Shown here piece after piece: positions 12,201-24,140 of a stretch of DNA of 64,000 bases. The stretch spans positions 19,635,439 through 19,699,438 of the forward strand of contig OZ022589.1 of assembly GCA_963669155.1 (NCBI GenBank), in the 5' to 3' direction. The notes under the pieces are model-generated. The model did no database searches and was not told the origin of the DNA. It was given only the letters and a program-made list of their open reading frames with translations. The DNA is from Arbacia lixula. Taxonomy: Eukaryota; Echinodermata; Echinoidea; Arbacioida; Arbaciidae. The position numbers were made by a program, and so were the translations under genes. Position 1 is the stretch's first letter, and each line of letters begins with the position of its first letter.

Positions 12201-15200
12201 AGTTCCAAGACCAGGGGGGGCATTCCGAAAACGAACTTAGGAAAATTTTTATTGTATCTCAGGGACTTAGGACAAATTTTATCTTTTGGTATTCCGAAAA
12301 GCCAACTTACAATAAAAGATAAAATTTTTATTCAAATGAGCTAGAGATAAAATTTTTATGTAAATGAGCCTCCGAGATAAAAATTTTATGGAAATGAGCT
12401 AAATCGCTATTCTGAAACGCACGTAGAAAAAAAAAGTTAGGATAAAAGATAAAACTGCTCCAAAGCAATTTTATCTCCAGACGTACGCGCCTAGGCCCAT
12501 AGCATTACGTGCAAAAATAATTCGCGCATTAAACTTTTTGCACATGGGCGCATCAAATGCAATAAGGCGCGCTGATAGGCATTGATGCGCAATTTCCCTT
12601 TCAGTTTCATGACATCACACCATCAGCTTGATGGTGTTAATGTATGCAAAAGACATAAAAGGACGTTTATTACTGGCTGTCTCTGGGATATGAGCGCAGT
12701 GCATGCGCTCATTAATATTGGTTAAAATCTTCCTAAAATATTTTTCGGAATACCAAAGATAAAATATTTTAAGGACATTGTATCTTCGGGGAGATAAAAA
12801 TTTTATCTCTGTGGATTTTCAGAATACCGCCCCAGTTTTACCGGCCGTTTTAGTAAAGAAGGTACACTGGTAAACATGATGATGATTAGTAGTGATCGAC
12901 TTTCGATGCTACTGGTCGCGTGCGCGCAGGCGACGTGTGAGTCCCGTTGCATACAATCTACCATTGATGGTAACTCTGTCATGAATAGTAACTACCATGG
13001 TAACACCGCTTGACGATCAAGGTTTCTATAGAAGTTATCAATGGTCGCAAAATGACCATCAAAGGTAAGTTTGGCCCTGATCTCTCCTTTTGTCATGGTG
13101 GATGTGGAGTGCAATCGAGTTATCCCTCTCATTACTATTTGGAGGAAGACGTGTAGTCATGTAGTTTTCAGGGCTTGGTACTGAGAGGGTTAAACATTCT
13201 TATTTCAGGGCCCTGGCCCGCGGCATAACGTACCTTGGTCGCGAGAGTGCGGCGCTCGGACCCTTGGGTGTCTCGTTTGGATCGAAGTTGTAGGTATAGT
13301 GGATGGTCTGGATGATGATTGGTCGACACTCCTCCACGTCACGGACCAGTGGGTGAGCCTTGATGCTGATTGACGGTTTTGAATTGAGGAGGAGATGGAA
13401 GAAGGTGGTGAATGAGAGAAAGGAGAGAAATAATTAGGAAAAATTACAAGGGGAAAAAACAACCCTTTCATGTTACATGAGTAGAGAGAAGCGGAGGGGG
13501 GAATTGGGTCCCGTTGCGTAAAATTTACCATGAATGGTAGCTTTGCAATGAGTGGTAACTACCATGGAAACAGCGCTTGCCAGCCACTCATAATAAACTT
13601 CAAGGTTTCCATAGAAATTACCATTGGTCATGTTGGTAGGTAGCCAAGTTACCAAGGGGGTGTTTCACCAAGCTGTTAAGAACGACTTTACCCACGACTG
13701 GTGACCTATTCTTTATTCCTGCTATAACATGTACAACATAGTGTGAGTTGATATCCTCCAATCCTAATAAAAAATGACAAATCATGGCTTTATATTCACA
13801 CGCTTGTTAGCAACAAGAATTTTACTTAACAGGGATCAAATTTTAACTTCAGCTGATGGGAATCAAAGTCATTAGGAATCTGATTTAGCACAAGATCACA
13901 GGTCACCAGTCTTGCGTAATGTCGTTCTTAGCTTACGAACAGCTTGGTGAAGCACCCCTCAGCAATGGTAAGTATTATGCAACAGGGCCCTGTTGCATAA
14001 AACTTACCAGTTATGGTAACTTTGCTACCAACTGCAACTTCTATGGAAACTTTGCATCTGATTGGCTGTCGAGCAGTGTTACTATGGTAGTTACCATTGA
14101 TGACAGAATTACCATTGATGGTAAGTTTTATGCAACAGGGCCATGTTGCGGCCGGGCTCACCTGTTCATGAAGTAGTCCGTGTTGATCATGCCGAGGCGG
14201 ATGTGAAGGAGCAGACGAGCCACGTAATGTTTCCTCTGGCTCTCCTTGTGTCGCACCCACCGCAGGATCGCCTCGAACACGTACTCCTCCATCTTCACAT
14301 TCAGCTCATCCTGCCAACGAGTCAAACATGAGTTCTTTAATACGTTTCCTCTTCAGCCCCTGGGTGTGTTTCACCAAGCTGTTCGTTGGGTACGAATAGC
14401 TTTACGCACGTATGGTTACGAACGACTTTACGAACGACTGGTGATCCCCTATCTCCCCCACCCCTTCACCCATCAACTGCTCCCTCCACCACCAAGAACC
14501 ACTTCATTCATGCCCCCTACCTCTTACCCCGCCCGCTCCCCCCCCCCCCTCGCCCCCCACGGCCTACCTGCTCCACGAGTAGCTCCAACTCCTCGATGGG
14601 GAGGTCGACGAACTCCTCGGCCTTGCCGCCCAGGGCCACCTCCTCGAAGTGCACCAGGATGTAGCGGAAGGCTGCCTGCTCCAGCGGGAAGCAGAAGTAG
14701 GAGCGAGCGTAGCGCCACATCCCCACGCAATTGCTGGCGCAGAAGTGCTCCTCTAGGTAAGCGCAGCACTCCTTCACCAGTCCTGCCGATATCAGGGAGA
14801 GGAAAACAGTCACAAGCGTCTTCACATGCACGTGCCATGATTTTGTAATATTTTAACTCAATGTGTGCCACATGAATGGTTACTGTACATGTATGTGTTA
14901 TTTGTCAATGCATCAATGGCCCCCATAAAGGGTTAAAGCTACGTGTTGAAATCGCCGCCTACAGTTTGACGCAAGTCTTCCCGCCCTGGCAAAGCAAAAC
15001 ACTATCATGACTATAGTCTTGTAAAGTTGGGCAATCCGTAAAGACCAATGTGTCTACCGCATTCAAGAGAGAGAGAGAGAAAGGGAGAGAGAAATAGAGA
15101 TAGAGATAGTGAGAGAGAAAGAGAGAGATAGAGAGAGAGAGAGACACACACACACACGCACCCACACCCACCCACACACACACACACACACAAGGGGCGG

Positions 15201-16064
15201 AGGGAGGCGTGGGTGTGTTATGTTGTTAAAATTTGAAATGGATGGCGGAGCGATCTTTGAAATGACTGGATGATGAATAAACTGAAGAAAACAGGGAGAA
15301 AGAAGAATAATGAAGAAAGAGAAGAAAAAGAGGAAGAAGAAAAAAAAAGAACAAAAAATAGAAGATGAAGAAGTAGTAGAACATGACGAAAAAGAAGAGC
15401 ATAATCTTCCACTTCTCTGCCTTTCAATCTCTTCCCGGCTTTCTGCTTTCTAATTTCCTTGCTTCTATTGCTCCCTCTTATGTTCCTTGTTTTATTCTAC
15501 TCATCAATGTTTTTTCGTCAGTTTCTCTCCTAGCTCACCTCCTGTCTCAATGTCCTTCGGGATGACACCTCCAAGACTCTCGATCTACTCCTTCCCTGTC
15601 TGTCAACTGTATTCCGGCTCCCCAAAGCACCCCCCCCCCCCCACTACTCTTCTGTCCCCATTCCCCTCTCCGTTTTCAGGTTTCGTCTTGCCTCAACACA
15701 ATGCCCTATGTATCCTCGTCACTTCTTTACCTTGCACATTAAACTGGTCTGCGGCTGGTAGCAGCTCCACCACATTCTCTGCGTTCACAGGCGTTTTCCT
15801 GGTGTAGATGTAGTCCAGAATTTGTGCCATGAGATGCGGCTCCACTCCGGGTATCTTGACGACCTTCTCCTCGGCTTCATGCATCCCGATCGTGAAGAGA
15901 GCCCTGAAGTATCGGCTGCAAGCCGCCAAAACGTTCCGATGGGCCGGAAACTTCTGGTCGCCGACTTCCAATGTGACATCGCACAGCTGGCTGCTTTTCC
16001 GAAGTTCATCGAAGACGGCGAAAACTGGTGCGACATCCGGTTCCTCCCCAGTCTGTTTGGCCAT
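7658..16064 (-). CDS. KLHL10: KLHL10-like BTB-BACK-Kelch protein, complete, 10 exons, 739 aa
   Basis: Exons (minus strand): 15731-16064, 14568-14782, 14162-14310, 13234-13365, 11676-11907, 10456-10577, 9609-9830, 8938-9162, 8242-8477, 7658-8010. All have GT-AG ends, all phases agree, and the sum is 2220 bp. Residues ~20-125 are a BTB domain ([24 protein letters not shown]), ~130-235 BACK ([19 protein letters not shown]), ~280-570 six Kelch blades (GGWSGG, GGFDSN, GGFDGH, GGFNGN, GGFNGL, GGFNGI). The conserved [10 protein letters not shown]...AIEAYD segment and the order of blades match vertebrate KLHL10, a germ-cell CUL3 ubiquitin-ligase adaptor needed for sperm maturation. The last ~170 residues extend beyond the 608-aa human protein: an acidic run ([20 protein letters not shown]) followed by Pro-Asn repeats ([13 protein letters not shown]). 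A poly-A run on the sense strand ends ten bases before the ATG. Testis function is inferred from the family. Confidence 0.93.
8746..8834. repeat. (GT)n microsatellite and G-run in KLHL10 intron 8
   Basis: A GT tract followed by a run of about 14 G. Confidence 0.95.
9188..9260. repeat. (GA)n microsatellite and G-run in KLHL10 intron 7
   Basis: A GA tract, then a short GT run and a G tract, about 20-30 bp from the acceptor of exon 8. On the sense strand this gives a CT-rich polypyrimidine region. Confidence 0.9.
10633..11252 (+). mobile_element. 620-bp MITE with CATTCCGAAA-type ends, copy A
   Basis: Begins GGGGGGGCATTCCGAAAAC and ends TTTCGGAATACCGCCCC. The interior is rich in AAAATTTTTAT and GATAAAATTTTTAT blocks. 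It lies in KLHL10 intron 5 and is nearly identical in length and sequence to copy B at 12214-12833. Flanks differ, so these are separate insertions. No coding capacity. Confidence 0.8.
11254..11420 (+). mobile_element. MITE with GGGCGTTTCATGAA termini
   Basis: Starts GGAGGGCGTTTCATGAACA and ends GTTCATGAAACGCCC, an inverted pair, abutting the end of the 620-bp element. About 165 bp, non-coding. Confidence 0.65.
11440..11660 (+). repeat. Possible retroelement 3' end with TTGAAAC-type tail
   Basis: An A-run at 11620-11628 is followed by TTGAAACTTGAATCTTGAAT, a short tandem tail like those at some LINE/SINE 3' ends. The body is not recognised. Confidence 0.25.
12214..12833 (+). mobile_element. 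620-bp MITE with CATTCCGAAA-type ends, copy B
   Basis: Same ends and interior as copy A at 10633-11252, in the same orientation, in KLHL10 intron 4. Substitutions are scattered and few, so both insertions are fairly recent. Confidence 0.8.
12941..13079 (-). mobile_element. Family A MITE, shortened
   Basis: Reads GTCCCGTTGCATACAATCTA at the left and AAAGGTAAGTTTGGCCC at the right. The core is in reverse orientation (ATCAAGGTTTC). KLHL10 intron 4. Confidence 0.6.
13505..13989 (-). mobile_element. Family A MITE split by an inserted family C MITE
   Basis: Family A sequence runs from GGTCCCGTTGCGTAAAA (13505) to about 13654 and resumes at about 13961 with AGCAATGGTAAG...GCAACAGGGCC. The intervening 13655-13959 is a family C element. 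KLHL10 intron 3. Confidence 0.65.
13655..13959. mobile_element. Family C MITE, ~300 bp
   Basis: Terminal inverted repeats GGGGGTGTTTCACCAAGCTG and CAGCTTGGTGAAGCACCCC, with inner GACTGGTGACC/GGTCACCAGTC. Other copies: 23130-23312 (short, complete), 14361-14451 (left part), 40985-41005 (right tip). Confidence 0.75.
13985..14142 (+). mobile_element. Family A MITE adjacent to KLHL10 exon 3
   Basis: Full-length copy, GGGCCCTGTTGCATAAAACT...GTTTTATGCAACAGGGCC. It ends only about 20 bp from the splice donor of exon 3 (14162). Confidence 0.75.
14361..14451 (+). mobile_element. Family C MITE fragment
   Basis: GGTGTGTTTCACCAAGCTGTTCG..., through GACTGGTGATCCC; the right half is missing. KLHL10 intron 2. 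Confidence 0.55.
15068..15194. repeat. GA-rich and CA-rich microsatellite
   Basis: GAGA tracts with A interruptions passing into CACACA with CCCACA variants, in KLHL10 intron 1. Confidence 0.9.
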
Positions 16065-17490
16065 CGCAAATCGTTTTTTTTTTTTTTTTTTTAGTCCTCC
16101 ACTGCTTTCCTTCGAGAAGCTTTTAATTTGGGCTATCGAAAACTAATTTCGAAGATTATCACAATGATGTAGCTTAATCCATGGTCATCATTTTAGAATC
16201 GAGATGAAGCATCTATGAACTTTTGCCGATTATGTTATTTTTGCTCAATATATTTTGATGATGCCATGTGTTCATAAAAGGCGCGCAAATTGTGGTTACT
16301 AGGGAGGAGATGGCGCGCGTTGCCAGAATGTGCACTGACAGGAAGTAAGTGCACGCATGCGCATTATTGGAGCCGTGATCATGTGGTCATTAAGTAGCGC
16401 TTTGTTTTGTTATGCCGAATGTGTCGTCAAAATTCGGTTCAGCACGTGACACAAAAACCTTGGAAATAGAAACACCAATAGGCACGTAAATACGTGGCTT
16501 TTAGAGAATACACATGAGGAGTATGAGAGAGAAAAAAAGAAGGATTCCGAGAGGAAACTAGAAGGAGCGACAAGAACAGGAGGTGAGAAAAGATTTTGGA
16601 GTAGGCGTACTCCGTTTTATCTTCTTCTTATTTATTTATTTATTTTATTTTTTTTAGCAAAAAGCGTTCGGGACTTACTGACTTTGAGAAAGCTTCGTCA
16701 GCACAGTTTTTCTGTCGGTATAAGTAAAATATTCATGCAAAAATGTTTCTTCTGTCAACATAGTGTTTCTTTTGACGACAAAATATGAAAAAAAAACATG
16801 CTCTTGTATTCGTTTAACTGTAGTTTTTCTTCAATGCTCACTCTGTCAAGTTACTGTAAGGTTAGTCTTTGATGGCTCCAACTGGAAGCTTTCATACCAA
16901 GGATTAATGATCTTTAGACATCTACCCCGGTAAACACGAGTTAACGCCTTCACAAGGCAAACAGATTGCCTTCTTGGTATAATAAAGACGCTCCCATTTA
17001 ACAGGTCTGAACGTGCAAAACAAAGTTGCCTAAATAATTCCTAACTGTGATGTGTATAGATGTAATTAGTGATATGAGATATAGCCTATATATGTGATAT
17101 GTGTACATTTATTTCGCGCAAAACAACAAGAACAACAGCAAACTCGCACAAATTTTAGGTTAAATGTACAATAAAATGTTATGTTTTTTGCACTTTTCAA
17201 GCTTCCTGTAGAGTTGATTCGTTCGATGGCAAGGAAAATATAACAAATGTAAAGCCTGTATGGGTCACACCAAAGTAGTTCTTTAAATGTCTTATCCTGT
17301 CATAGCAGAATCATAGAACGGATTGAGGTCGGGAAAGAACTTTGACCATTTGTTTTTAAAATACCAAGTACAATACAGGGAGAGTTGGAAGAAAGGAATC
17401 CTCCCCACCTAATACTGCGTTTCGTCGTAGACGACCGTTCAACGATACCGTACGCGTACTTGGAGCGATAACACAACACAAATTGCAATC
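16065..17490. promoter_or_regulatory. Divergent interval between KLHL10-like and MRPL17
   Basis: The two start codons face away from each other across 1.4 kb, so this interval must hold the upstream regions of both genes. It contains a 19-base T run (16074-16092) next to the KLHL10 ATG. I could not place a TATA box or transcription start with confidence. No transposon ends were recognised. Confidence 0.4.
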
Positions 17491-20400
17491 ATGCGGCACG
17501 TCCGATTTAAGAGTAAGCACTATCTACGGATAGGAGGAGGCCCTGAAAAGAGGGTAAATCTCTTGAGAACATTGATTACAGCACTTGTAAAACACGAACG
17601 CATCGAATTAGGGTATCGAAAGGCATTTGAAACACAAAAATACGCGGAAAGGGTAAGTTCCTTCTGGGCGATTTGTCTTGTGTAGTCCCAAGCGTTGTAT
17701 TCTGTGTCCTCTCGACTCTTTATAAATCTCGGTTGAAAATTATGTTGCTATTTTGCTATCATCTAAGGCAAGCGGGGAGAAGTGGTAAGCCCAATATCTG
17801 GCTTGAATTCCTTCTATTTCATTTTAATTACGTTCTTTAGAAGTCTGAGTTATCAATTTGTTACGTGAAGTAATGAAAGGGAAGGTAATACCGAGTGATA
17901 GAGCGAGCATGACGAGAGAGGGCCCTTGGTCGGGTGGGATACAAAAATGGCTTCTTGAGCTTGAGCAAGCTTTGGTTTCGGTGATTAAATCCACCTGTGT
18001 GGTTGTTGCATTGTAGAATCATGGCAAATTTCATCGGTATTACTGTCTGCAATTAGTGACCCTTTAATTTCGCGCTGCAAGCAGGGCTAATTTCTCCGTA
18101 TGGAAACTTCATCTGCCATGACCATTTCAGTTATATAATTTTATGTGCAGAACATATCCTTTTTGACAACCCTGGTAAGTCAAACATGTTTATTTGGTTG
18201 TGGGATTAATATGCTTTATACATTTATGTAACTTTATTGTGATTGTATTTTTGACCTTCTCTTTCATATTAAGCTCATCAATGTGGCAAAGAGAGGGGAT
18301 CAAGATGCAGAAGCCATGAAAATTGCAGACTTTTGGTTAACGGTGAGTAAAGAAAGCTGAAGGGTGTGAAGAATTAGTTTACATCACAGTGTATTTTCCT
18401 TTTACTTTGATGAATAGATGTTTTCTAGAGACATCACACAAAAGATTGGAAGGTTCATTGTAAAAAAAAACAATTGACATTAAAAATCAGAGAAGTCCAA
18501 TTTATCAATTTATTAGTATTGTCTATGGTAGCACCTTTAATTGTTGAAGAATCGCATGTCATGTGGGAAGAGGAGAAATCTCCTTCAGGGTCCTGTTGCA
18601 TAAAACTTAAATACCATTAATGGTAAATGCCATTACCGCTGGACAGCCAATCAAAGTCAAGGTTTCCATGTAAGTTGCCATTGATAGCAAAGGTACCATT
18701 AATGGTAATTTTTATGCAACTGGGCCCAGTTTGTGGAGTTTCTACTACTCACTTCGATTTGAAGTATACATGAACTGGAATCAGTGTCCCCCTTTCTACA
18801 TTGTGTTGAGTGTTTGAAACTTACCGGTATGCATGAAAACGTACTTCTTTGTAGATTTCCTACTTATGCAGATCTTATGGTAACTCTGCCATCAATATTA
18901 ACTACCATGGTAACACTGTTCAACAGTCAATCAAATTCAAGGTTTCCATACATGTAGATGTTGCCACTGGTAACAAAGTTACCATCGAGGGTCAGTTTTA
19001 TGCCAGATGGGTAATATCCCTGAATCTGCTTGAGACAAGTGGGTGTGCACACCCCGAACCTGAAAAACAGCCTTCTTCAGCTAAGTGGGAAATAAGTGTG
19101 AAGTTGAAATCCTGTTTTCATGAGACTAAAATGGGCGAAAAGTGTAAGCCACCAGCTGTTGCTGTTATGTAATGTAGTGCACTGCCCACTGCATTCTGTA
19201 CCCTGTTTGTGGGCTTGCGAGAGATGTCGATCCAATGAGCAATGCACCCTACAATAGCTCACCGTTTTGCAGTCTGGCCCAAGATATTAGAACCATCTTC
19301 ATCTCTTTGGCTCTTACGATTGTTATGTTCAGAATGAAGGTGACATTACAAAGGTCTGCAGATACTAGACTTTACCAGTACTTTAAATCACGATGACCTA
19401 CCCTAACTCAGTCCAACAAGTCAATGTGAAATGAAATGGTCAATTTAGTTGTAGTCGGTTCTTATATTATGAGAGAACTTGTTTTCTTCCATTCAAAATT
19501 GTATTAACACAACTTCTTCTTTGTTCATGTACACAACAGCTCAAAGGAATTGGCATAGGGAAAGGGAAAGGGAAACCGCGGTATATTTTGTCTAGTTCAG
19601 CATTAAACACAATGTTTTAGCCTAAAAAGCATCATGTTTCATGCTAAACTGGGCAAAATATACTGCGGTTTAAAACTGCAGGTCCTTCCCTTTCTTCCCT
19701 TTCCCTTTTCCTATGCCAGTTCCTTTGAGCTGTAGTGTACACGCCCTGTACTGCGAATGAGATACACTACCAATCATGTGCTAAAAGTCTGAATCATTTA
19801 ATGCAAGGATCATAAAATAAATTTTCTCTCTTGAATGTTTTATATCACCAGCACTAACATTCTGGTACAGGCAAACCCCGTTATAACGAGGTAGCCGGGA
19901 CCAACACATTTTCCTCGCTATAGCCGATTGCTCGCTATATCAGTACATGATCAAAATATACAGAAATATATGCATATGGGACTACACATGTACAATGACC
20001 TATTCACTGCTAGTACAGGTGTGTTGTAATCGTTTAAGGGTTTTGCAAGCATATCAAACAGAACTGACTAGCTTTAAAAGTCACTAAAATAATTAACAGC
20101 ACAGTTGAAAATGTAAATAAACGTCATTTCCAACGTCTCCGTTTACCGACGGATGAAGCAACGGGGAGGCTTACAGTGTACCGGTACATGTAAATTGTAC
20201 ATGATATATGCGCCTGCATGCTGGCGCTGGCATGAACGTGCGTGAACAATGATTGAGTGTACGCAATGCGCCTTCATACACGTACACGATCGTACACACT
20301 AGCATCACATTGAGGTTCTTGTACTTGTGTGAAACTCCCTTTGCCGTGTGCGTACGTAGCCATGTTATTGGTTAAGCTCGGAGCAGTACCGAATAAAGTG

Positions 20401-22042
20401 TGACGTGAATGGCATTCGAGATGTGTGATAGCGCAGGTTGTGTGAATGGGATATGGATGTATGAGTGGTTTTGAAGCTAAGGATGGAGATCGCCTTATCA
20501 TGATGCAAGAGCATGCTTGGGTCGCCGTGAAAGTTTGTTCGTGATGGCTTGACAACAACCAATCACATTTACACCTGTGGTCGAGCCCACTTTCGTCCTC
20601 AAACATTCATCCAATCACTTCAACTTAATGAGACACACCCCTTTTATTCTGGAACCTTCCTTCCCAATGTACGTTTCTTAGGCATACAAAAGCAAGAATG
20701 ACCAACCAATCACCGACAGCTAATCTGTGTTGCTATGCGTAAGGAAAGGAACGCCACCGCCGCGCGCCATGCCTTACTCTACATGACGCAGAGTTCAGTG
20801 GGGAAACCCCGCAGATTTTGTGACACATGCGCAGTGGCCTTCTCGCAGCACTCGCAGGGAGAGGAAATCCATGTACTCTCACTACAGTACATGTACATGT
20901 ACTGTTGTATTGTACATGCACGCCATGTGCCCTCTTGCACGTGTCATTTTGTGTGCATAGATTCTTGCACGGCGTGCGTGATCAGTCTCTCATGAGGCGA
21001 TGTGTTTGACGGTGCGAAATAATCGCATATGTTTAATTTGTTGTTGCATTTCCCTCGCTGGGCGGCGTGGCTGAAGCGAGTGCTCGTAATAACGGGGTCA
21101 ATTTCCTTTTTTTTCTTTACTCTGGGGCTGGGAATTTGCCTCGTTATAGCAGAAATTTCGCTATAGCCGATCTCGTTATATCAGAAGCAGAATACACAGA
21201 CATCTATGGAAGAAAAATTGGGCCCCAAGAAATTTCCTCGTAATAAGGAGGTTCTCGCTATATCCGTGTTCGTTTTAACGGGGTTTCCCTGTACAATCAA
21301 TTTTCTCTAAACTTCTCTGGTTTATTTTATTGTGCGTAGTGCTCAGTTTCTCATATTCTGAGGGAAGTTCTTGAAACATCTTTTCTTCCATTCAAACTTG
21401 TATTTAAACAACTTCTCCTTTCTTCAGGACTACATGTACACCCCCTGTACTGCAAATGAGATACACCACCATTTATGTGTAAAAAAAATCTGAATTATAT
21501 CACACAAGGATCATGAAATCAAGTTTCTTTTTTGGGATGTTTTATGTCATGAGCTTCTATGCGAGTACAATCAATTATTTTCTCTGAACTTCTCCACTCA
21601 CCAGGATAAGAAGCAGGTGCACAAGCTGTTCAAGGTACTGGGGCCGCGCTTCGAAGGGACCCACAAGAACTTCACCCAGCTGCTGCGAGTGCCTGGGTTC
21701 CTGGAGGAGCGGGGGCGCAAGATGGCTTTTCTGGAGTACCTGGGCAACCCCTACCCCGCCCTGATCCAGGAGCCCAAGCGCAACCCTGACTGGCTCCTCA
21801 ACGTCCTGGTCCAAGGAGCCGTGCAGCAGCTGAGGGACTCCCGCGTGGTGGAGGAGCTGGAGGTGGTGGCGTCCGCAGACAGGGAGTATCAAGCCAACCT
21901 GGAGGGCGTGCAGCACGCCATCGACTCCTTGGCAGTCAGAGACTTAATGGAAGGCCAAGCCCCCCTCAGGTCTGGCAGCCAGAGCGTGGAGGAGCGCGGT
22001 AAACGGGGTGCAGAGGCCTCAGGGGAAGGAACACCAGTCTGA
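17491..22042 (+). CDS. MRPL17: Mitochondrial large-subunit ribosomal protein bL17m, 3 exons, 222 aa
   Basis: Exons 17491-17652, 18274-18342 and 21605-22042 total 54 + 23 + 145 codons, all in phase 0, with donors GTAAGT and GTGAGT and acceptors ATTAAG and CACCAG. The N-terminus (FKSKHYLRIGGGPEKRVNLL, ALVKHERIEL) and exon 2 (AMKIADFWLT) follow the bacterial L17/MRPL17 pattern of human MRPL17, in which ADFWLTEKDLIPKLF continues as here ADFWLT-DKKQVHKLF. Exon 3 carries the conserved YLGNPYP region where human has YKGNCLP. The protein belongs to the mitochondrial 39S subunit near the exit tunnel. The product is longer than the 175-aa human protein because of a C-terminal tail with no recognised motif. 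Exon 3 is GC-rich compared with the AT-rich introns. Intron 2 (3.3 kb) carries two family A MITEs, a foldback repeat and a Tigger-like element. Confidence 0.93.
18588..18727 (-). mobile_element. Family A MITE in MRPL17 intron 2
   Basis: AGGGTCCTGTTGCATAAAAC...TTTTTATGCAACTGGGCCC, with reversed core TCAAGGTTTCC. Confidence 0.7.
18878..19010 (-). mobile_element. Family A MITE, decayed ends
   Basis: The core ATCAATATTAACTACCATGG...AATTCAAGGTTTCC is present; both ends have drifted (CAGATCTTATGG and TTTTATGCCAGATGG). Confidence 0.55.
19546..19735. repeat. Foldback repeat, ~190 bp, in MRPL17 intron 2
   Basis: Left arm ACAGCTCAAAGGAATTGGCA...GGGAAAGGGAAA...CGGTATATTTTG; right arm is its reverse complement ending TGCCAGTTCCTTTGAGCTGT. 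Probably a MITE; superfamily unknown. Confidence 0.65.
19868..21291. mobile_element. Pogo/Tigger-like non-autonomous DNA transposon, ~1.4 kb
   Basis: Termini CAGGCAAACCCCGTTATAAC and (reverse complement of the right end) CAGGGAAACCCCGTTAAAAC, each flanked by TA, resemble Tigger ends. Subterminal regions repeat TATAGC and ATAACGAG motifs on both sides. No DDE transposase frame is visible; the middle is a GC-rich unrelated stretch. It lies in MRPL17 intron 2. Confidence 0.7.
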
Positions 22043-23129
22043 CACGACCAGGGAGGAAGGACTGAGACATATGGTGGGGGACGATGTGCACTATGGTCGC
22101 TTCAATGGCAAAGGTTTACCAGAGCCGTGAAGTCAGTGTTCATCGTTTGTTGGCTGCATGCTGTGCTGTACCCAGTGCAACATCTGCATACGATCGGTTG
22201 GCGGAGGCATATTAGACAACCATGCACATTTCTCCAGCTTTTAAAAAGAAAATAAGGGTCTATTTGAATTGAAATTACAATTTTATTTGTTCTCTGCCAG
22301 ACTAAAAAATGCTCTATGGGATGTACAGTGTATGTGTATTATTGATGTAAAACTGTGACAATGGTACATGGAGATATATATCATGATATATCAATTGATT
22401 GATTTGATATATAGCCTTCCCCACTATGCAAATCAGTAATATAAACAAGCAGCTCTGGCTAAGAAAGAATGAAGCATACGAGCATATAAGGCTCATAATG
22501 ATCTCAATTGTTGAGACTGTATTAAAAGAGGCATGTTATAAACTAGTGGAAAGTGGAGCTTTATGTGTATCTATATGTACATGACGTGTGCTTGACCAGG
22601 AATGGAAAGTGCTTTTCCATTAAATTGACTCCCTTATTTTCTTTTAGAGATTTTGTACCAGCAGGACAATGGTACTCCACTAAACTATCTACATATTTCA
22701 CATATGGTATGTGATGGAAATCGTCTTCTTCTTTGGAATTTCTGAGCAATATCGTTTTGATTCAAACTTTATAAATTCTCTCTGTAATGAACTACGCTAA
22801 CTCTTTGAATGTGACAAAGGATGTGATAAAAGTTTACCAGTTTTATTGCGCTATGATCATATTCTATTATAGTTAAAATGTATAGGAAATGTTAAGTTAA
22901 GCACATAAAATATATCTTGAATATGGGCACAGGTGATTAATTTGTATAACTGGTTCAAAATTTTGAGATATTGAACCCTTGTTTTCTCCTGTAAATCGTG
23001 CATTTTATTTTTTTTAACCCTTTGTTTGTCAAACATAATGCTGCTCTGTAAGATTTGTGTGTATTGTAGGTGTAATAATCCACAAGTGGCACGTTAAAGA
23101 AAGCGTAGAGTCGCAAAGTTAGGTGTTCT
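22043..23129. other. MRPL17 3' flank
   Basis: Presumed 3' UTR and downstream sequence. An ATTAAA occurs near 22520 but the poly(A) site cannot be fixed by eye. No other gene seen. Confidence 0.4.
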
Positions 23130-23312
23130 GGGGGGTGTTTCACCAAGCTGTTCATAAGATACGAACGACTTTAAGAGCGACTGGTGATCCCTTCTTGTGC
23201 TAAATGCGATACCACACTTAGTTTATTGAGAATCTGATTTAGCACAGGAAGGGATCACCAGTCGTTCGTAAAGTCATTCGTAACTTACGAGCAGCTTGGT
23301 GAAACACCCTTC
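23130..23312. mobile_element. Family C MITE, complete short copy
   Basis: GGGGTGTTTCACCAAGCTGT...ACAGCTTGGTGAAACACCC type ends with inner CGACTGGTGATCCCTTC and GAAGGGATCACCAGTCG. A near-perfect 183-bp palindrome. Confidence 0.8.
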
Positions 23313-24140
23313 TGGAGCATGGCCCGTCTCTGGTAACATTCAGGAATCTCCATACAATCTTGATAAACGAGCACACAATTGCAGTGATACAGGTGACTTA
23401 CATGTGATGCTCATTTTGTGTACATGCACCGTATGCATCAGTTGTATGCACCTCTAAGGATAAATGAGGATTTGAAAACTTGTGTATTGTGAATGACATT
23501 TGGCAGAGAAAATAGCCCAAGCTTAGAGAATGAACATTTATGACAGAATGGATGTTCTACCGCTTTGTCGTTTTATGATGTCAACAAATTATGCTTGTAA
23601 GTCATAACTGTCTGATTAGTAACGAGATTGCTCACAGCATACCTTTTCATGATATTGCATTATTTCATGCAGTATGTTTGAATTTGGTGATTGGAATAAC
23701 TTTTCATCAGAAGCAAGATATATCAAAATAAAATATGTTTTGAACTTCTGCATCCTTTATTTTCTTATCGTTGCATTCACACTTCAGACCTAGGCATATT
23801 GCACACTTTCAGATTCATTGAAGTTACAATCGGTTTTAAGTTTGGTGGAAATGAAAACGTGCAGTAAATCTATGAAGAAGGCACTTGTCAAATAGATGTG
23901 ATTTAATGATTATGACAAATGAGGAGGATGAGAATGAGAGAGAGAGAGATAGAGAGAGAGATTATGTTAAAATGAAGAGGAAAATAAAAAGGAGAAAGTG
24001 TGAGATGAAGGGGAGAAAGAGATTAAGGGGAGTAAGTGAGATTAAGGAGAGAAAAGGAGATCAAGTGGAGATTGAAGGTGAGAGAGAGTGAGATTAAACA
24101 TTTGTGCGCAAATATAATGTTGCTCCATGGAATCATGTAT
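23313..24140. other. Non-coding interval
   Basis: AT-rich, with an AGAGAG-rich low-complexity patch at 23930-24090. No gene seen. Confidence 0.5.
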
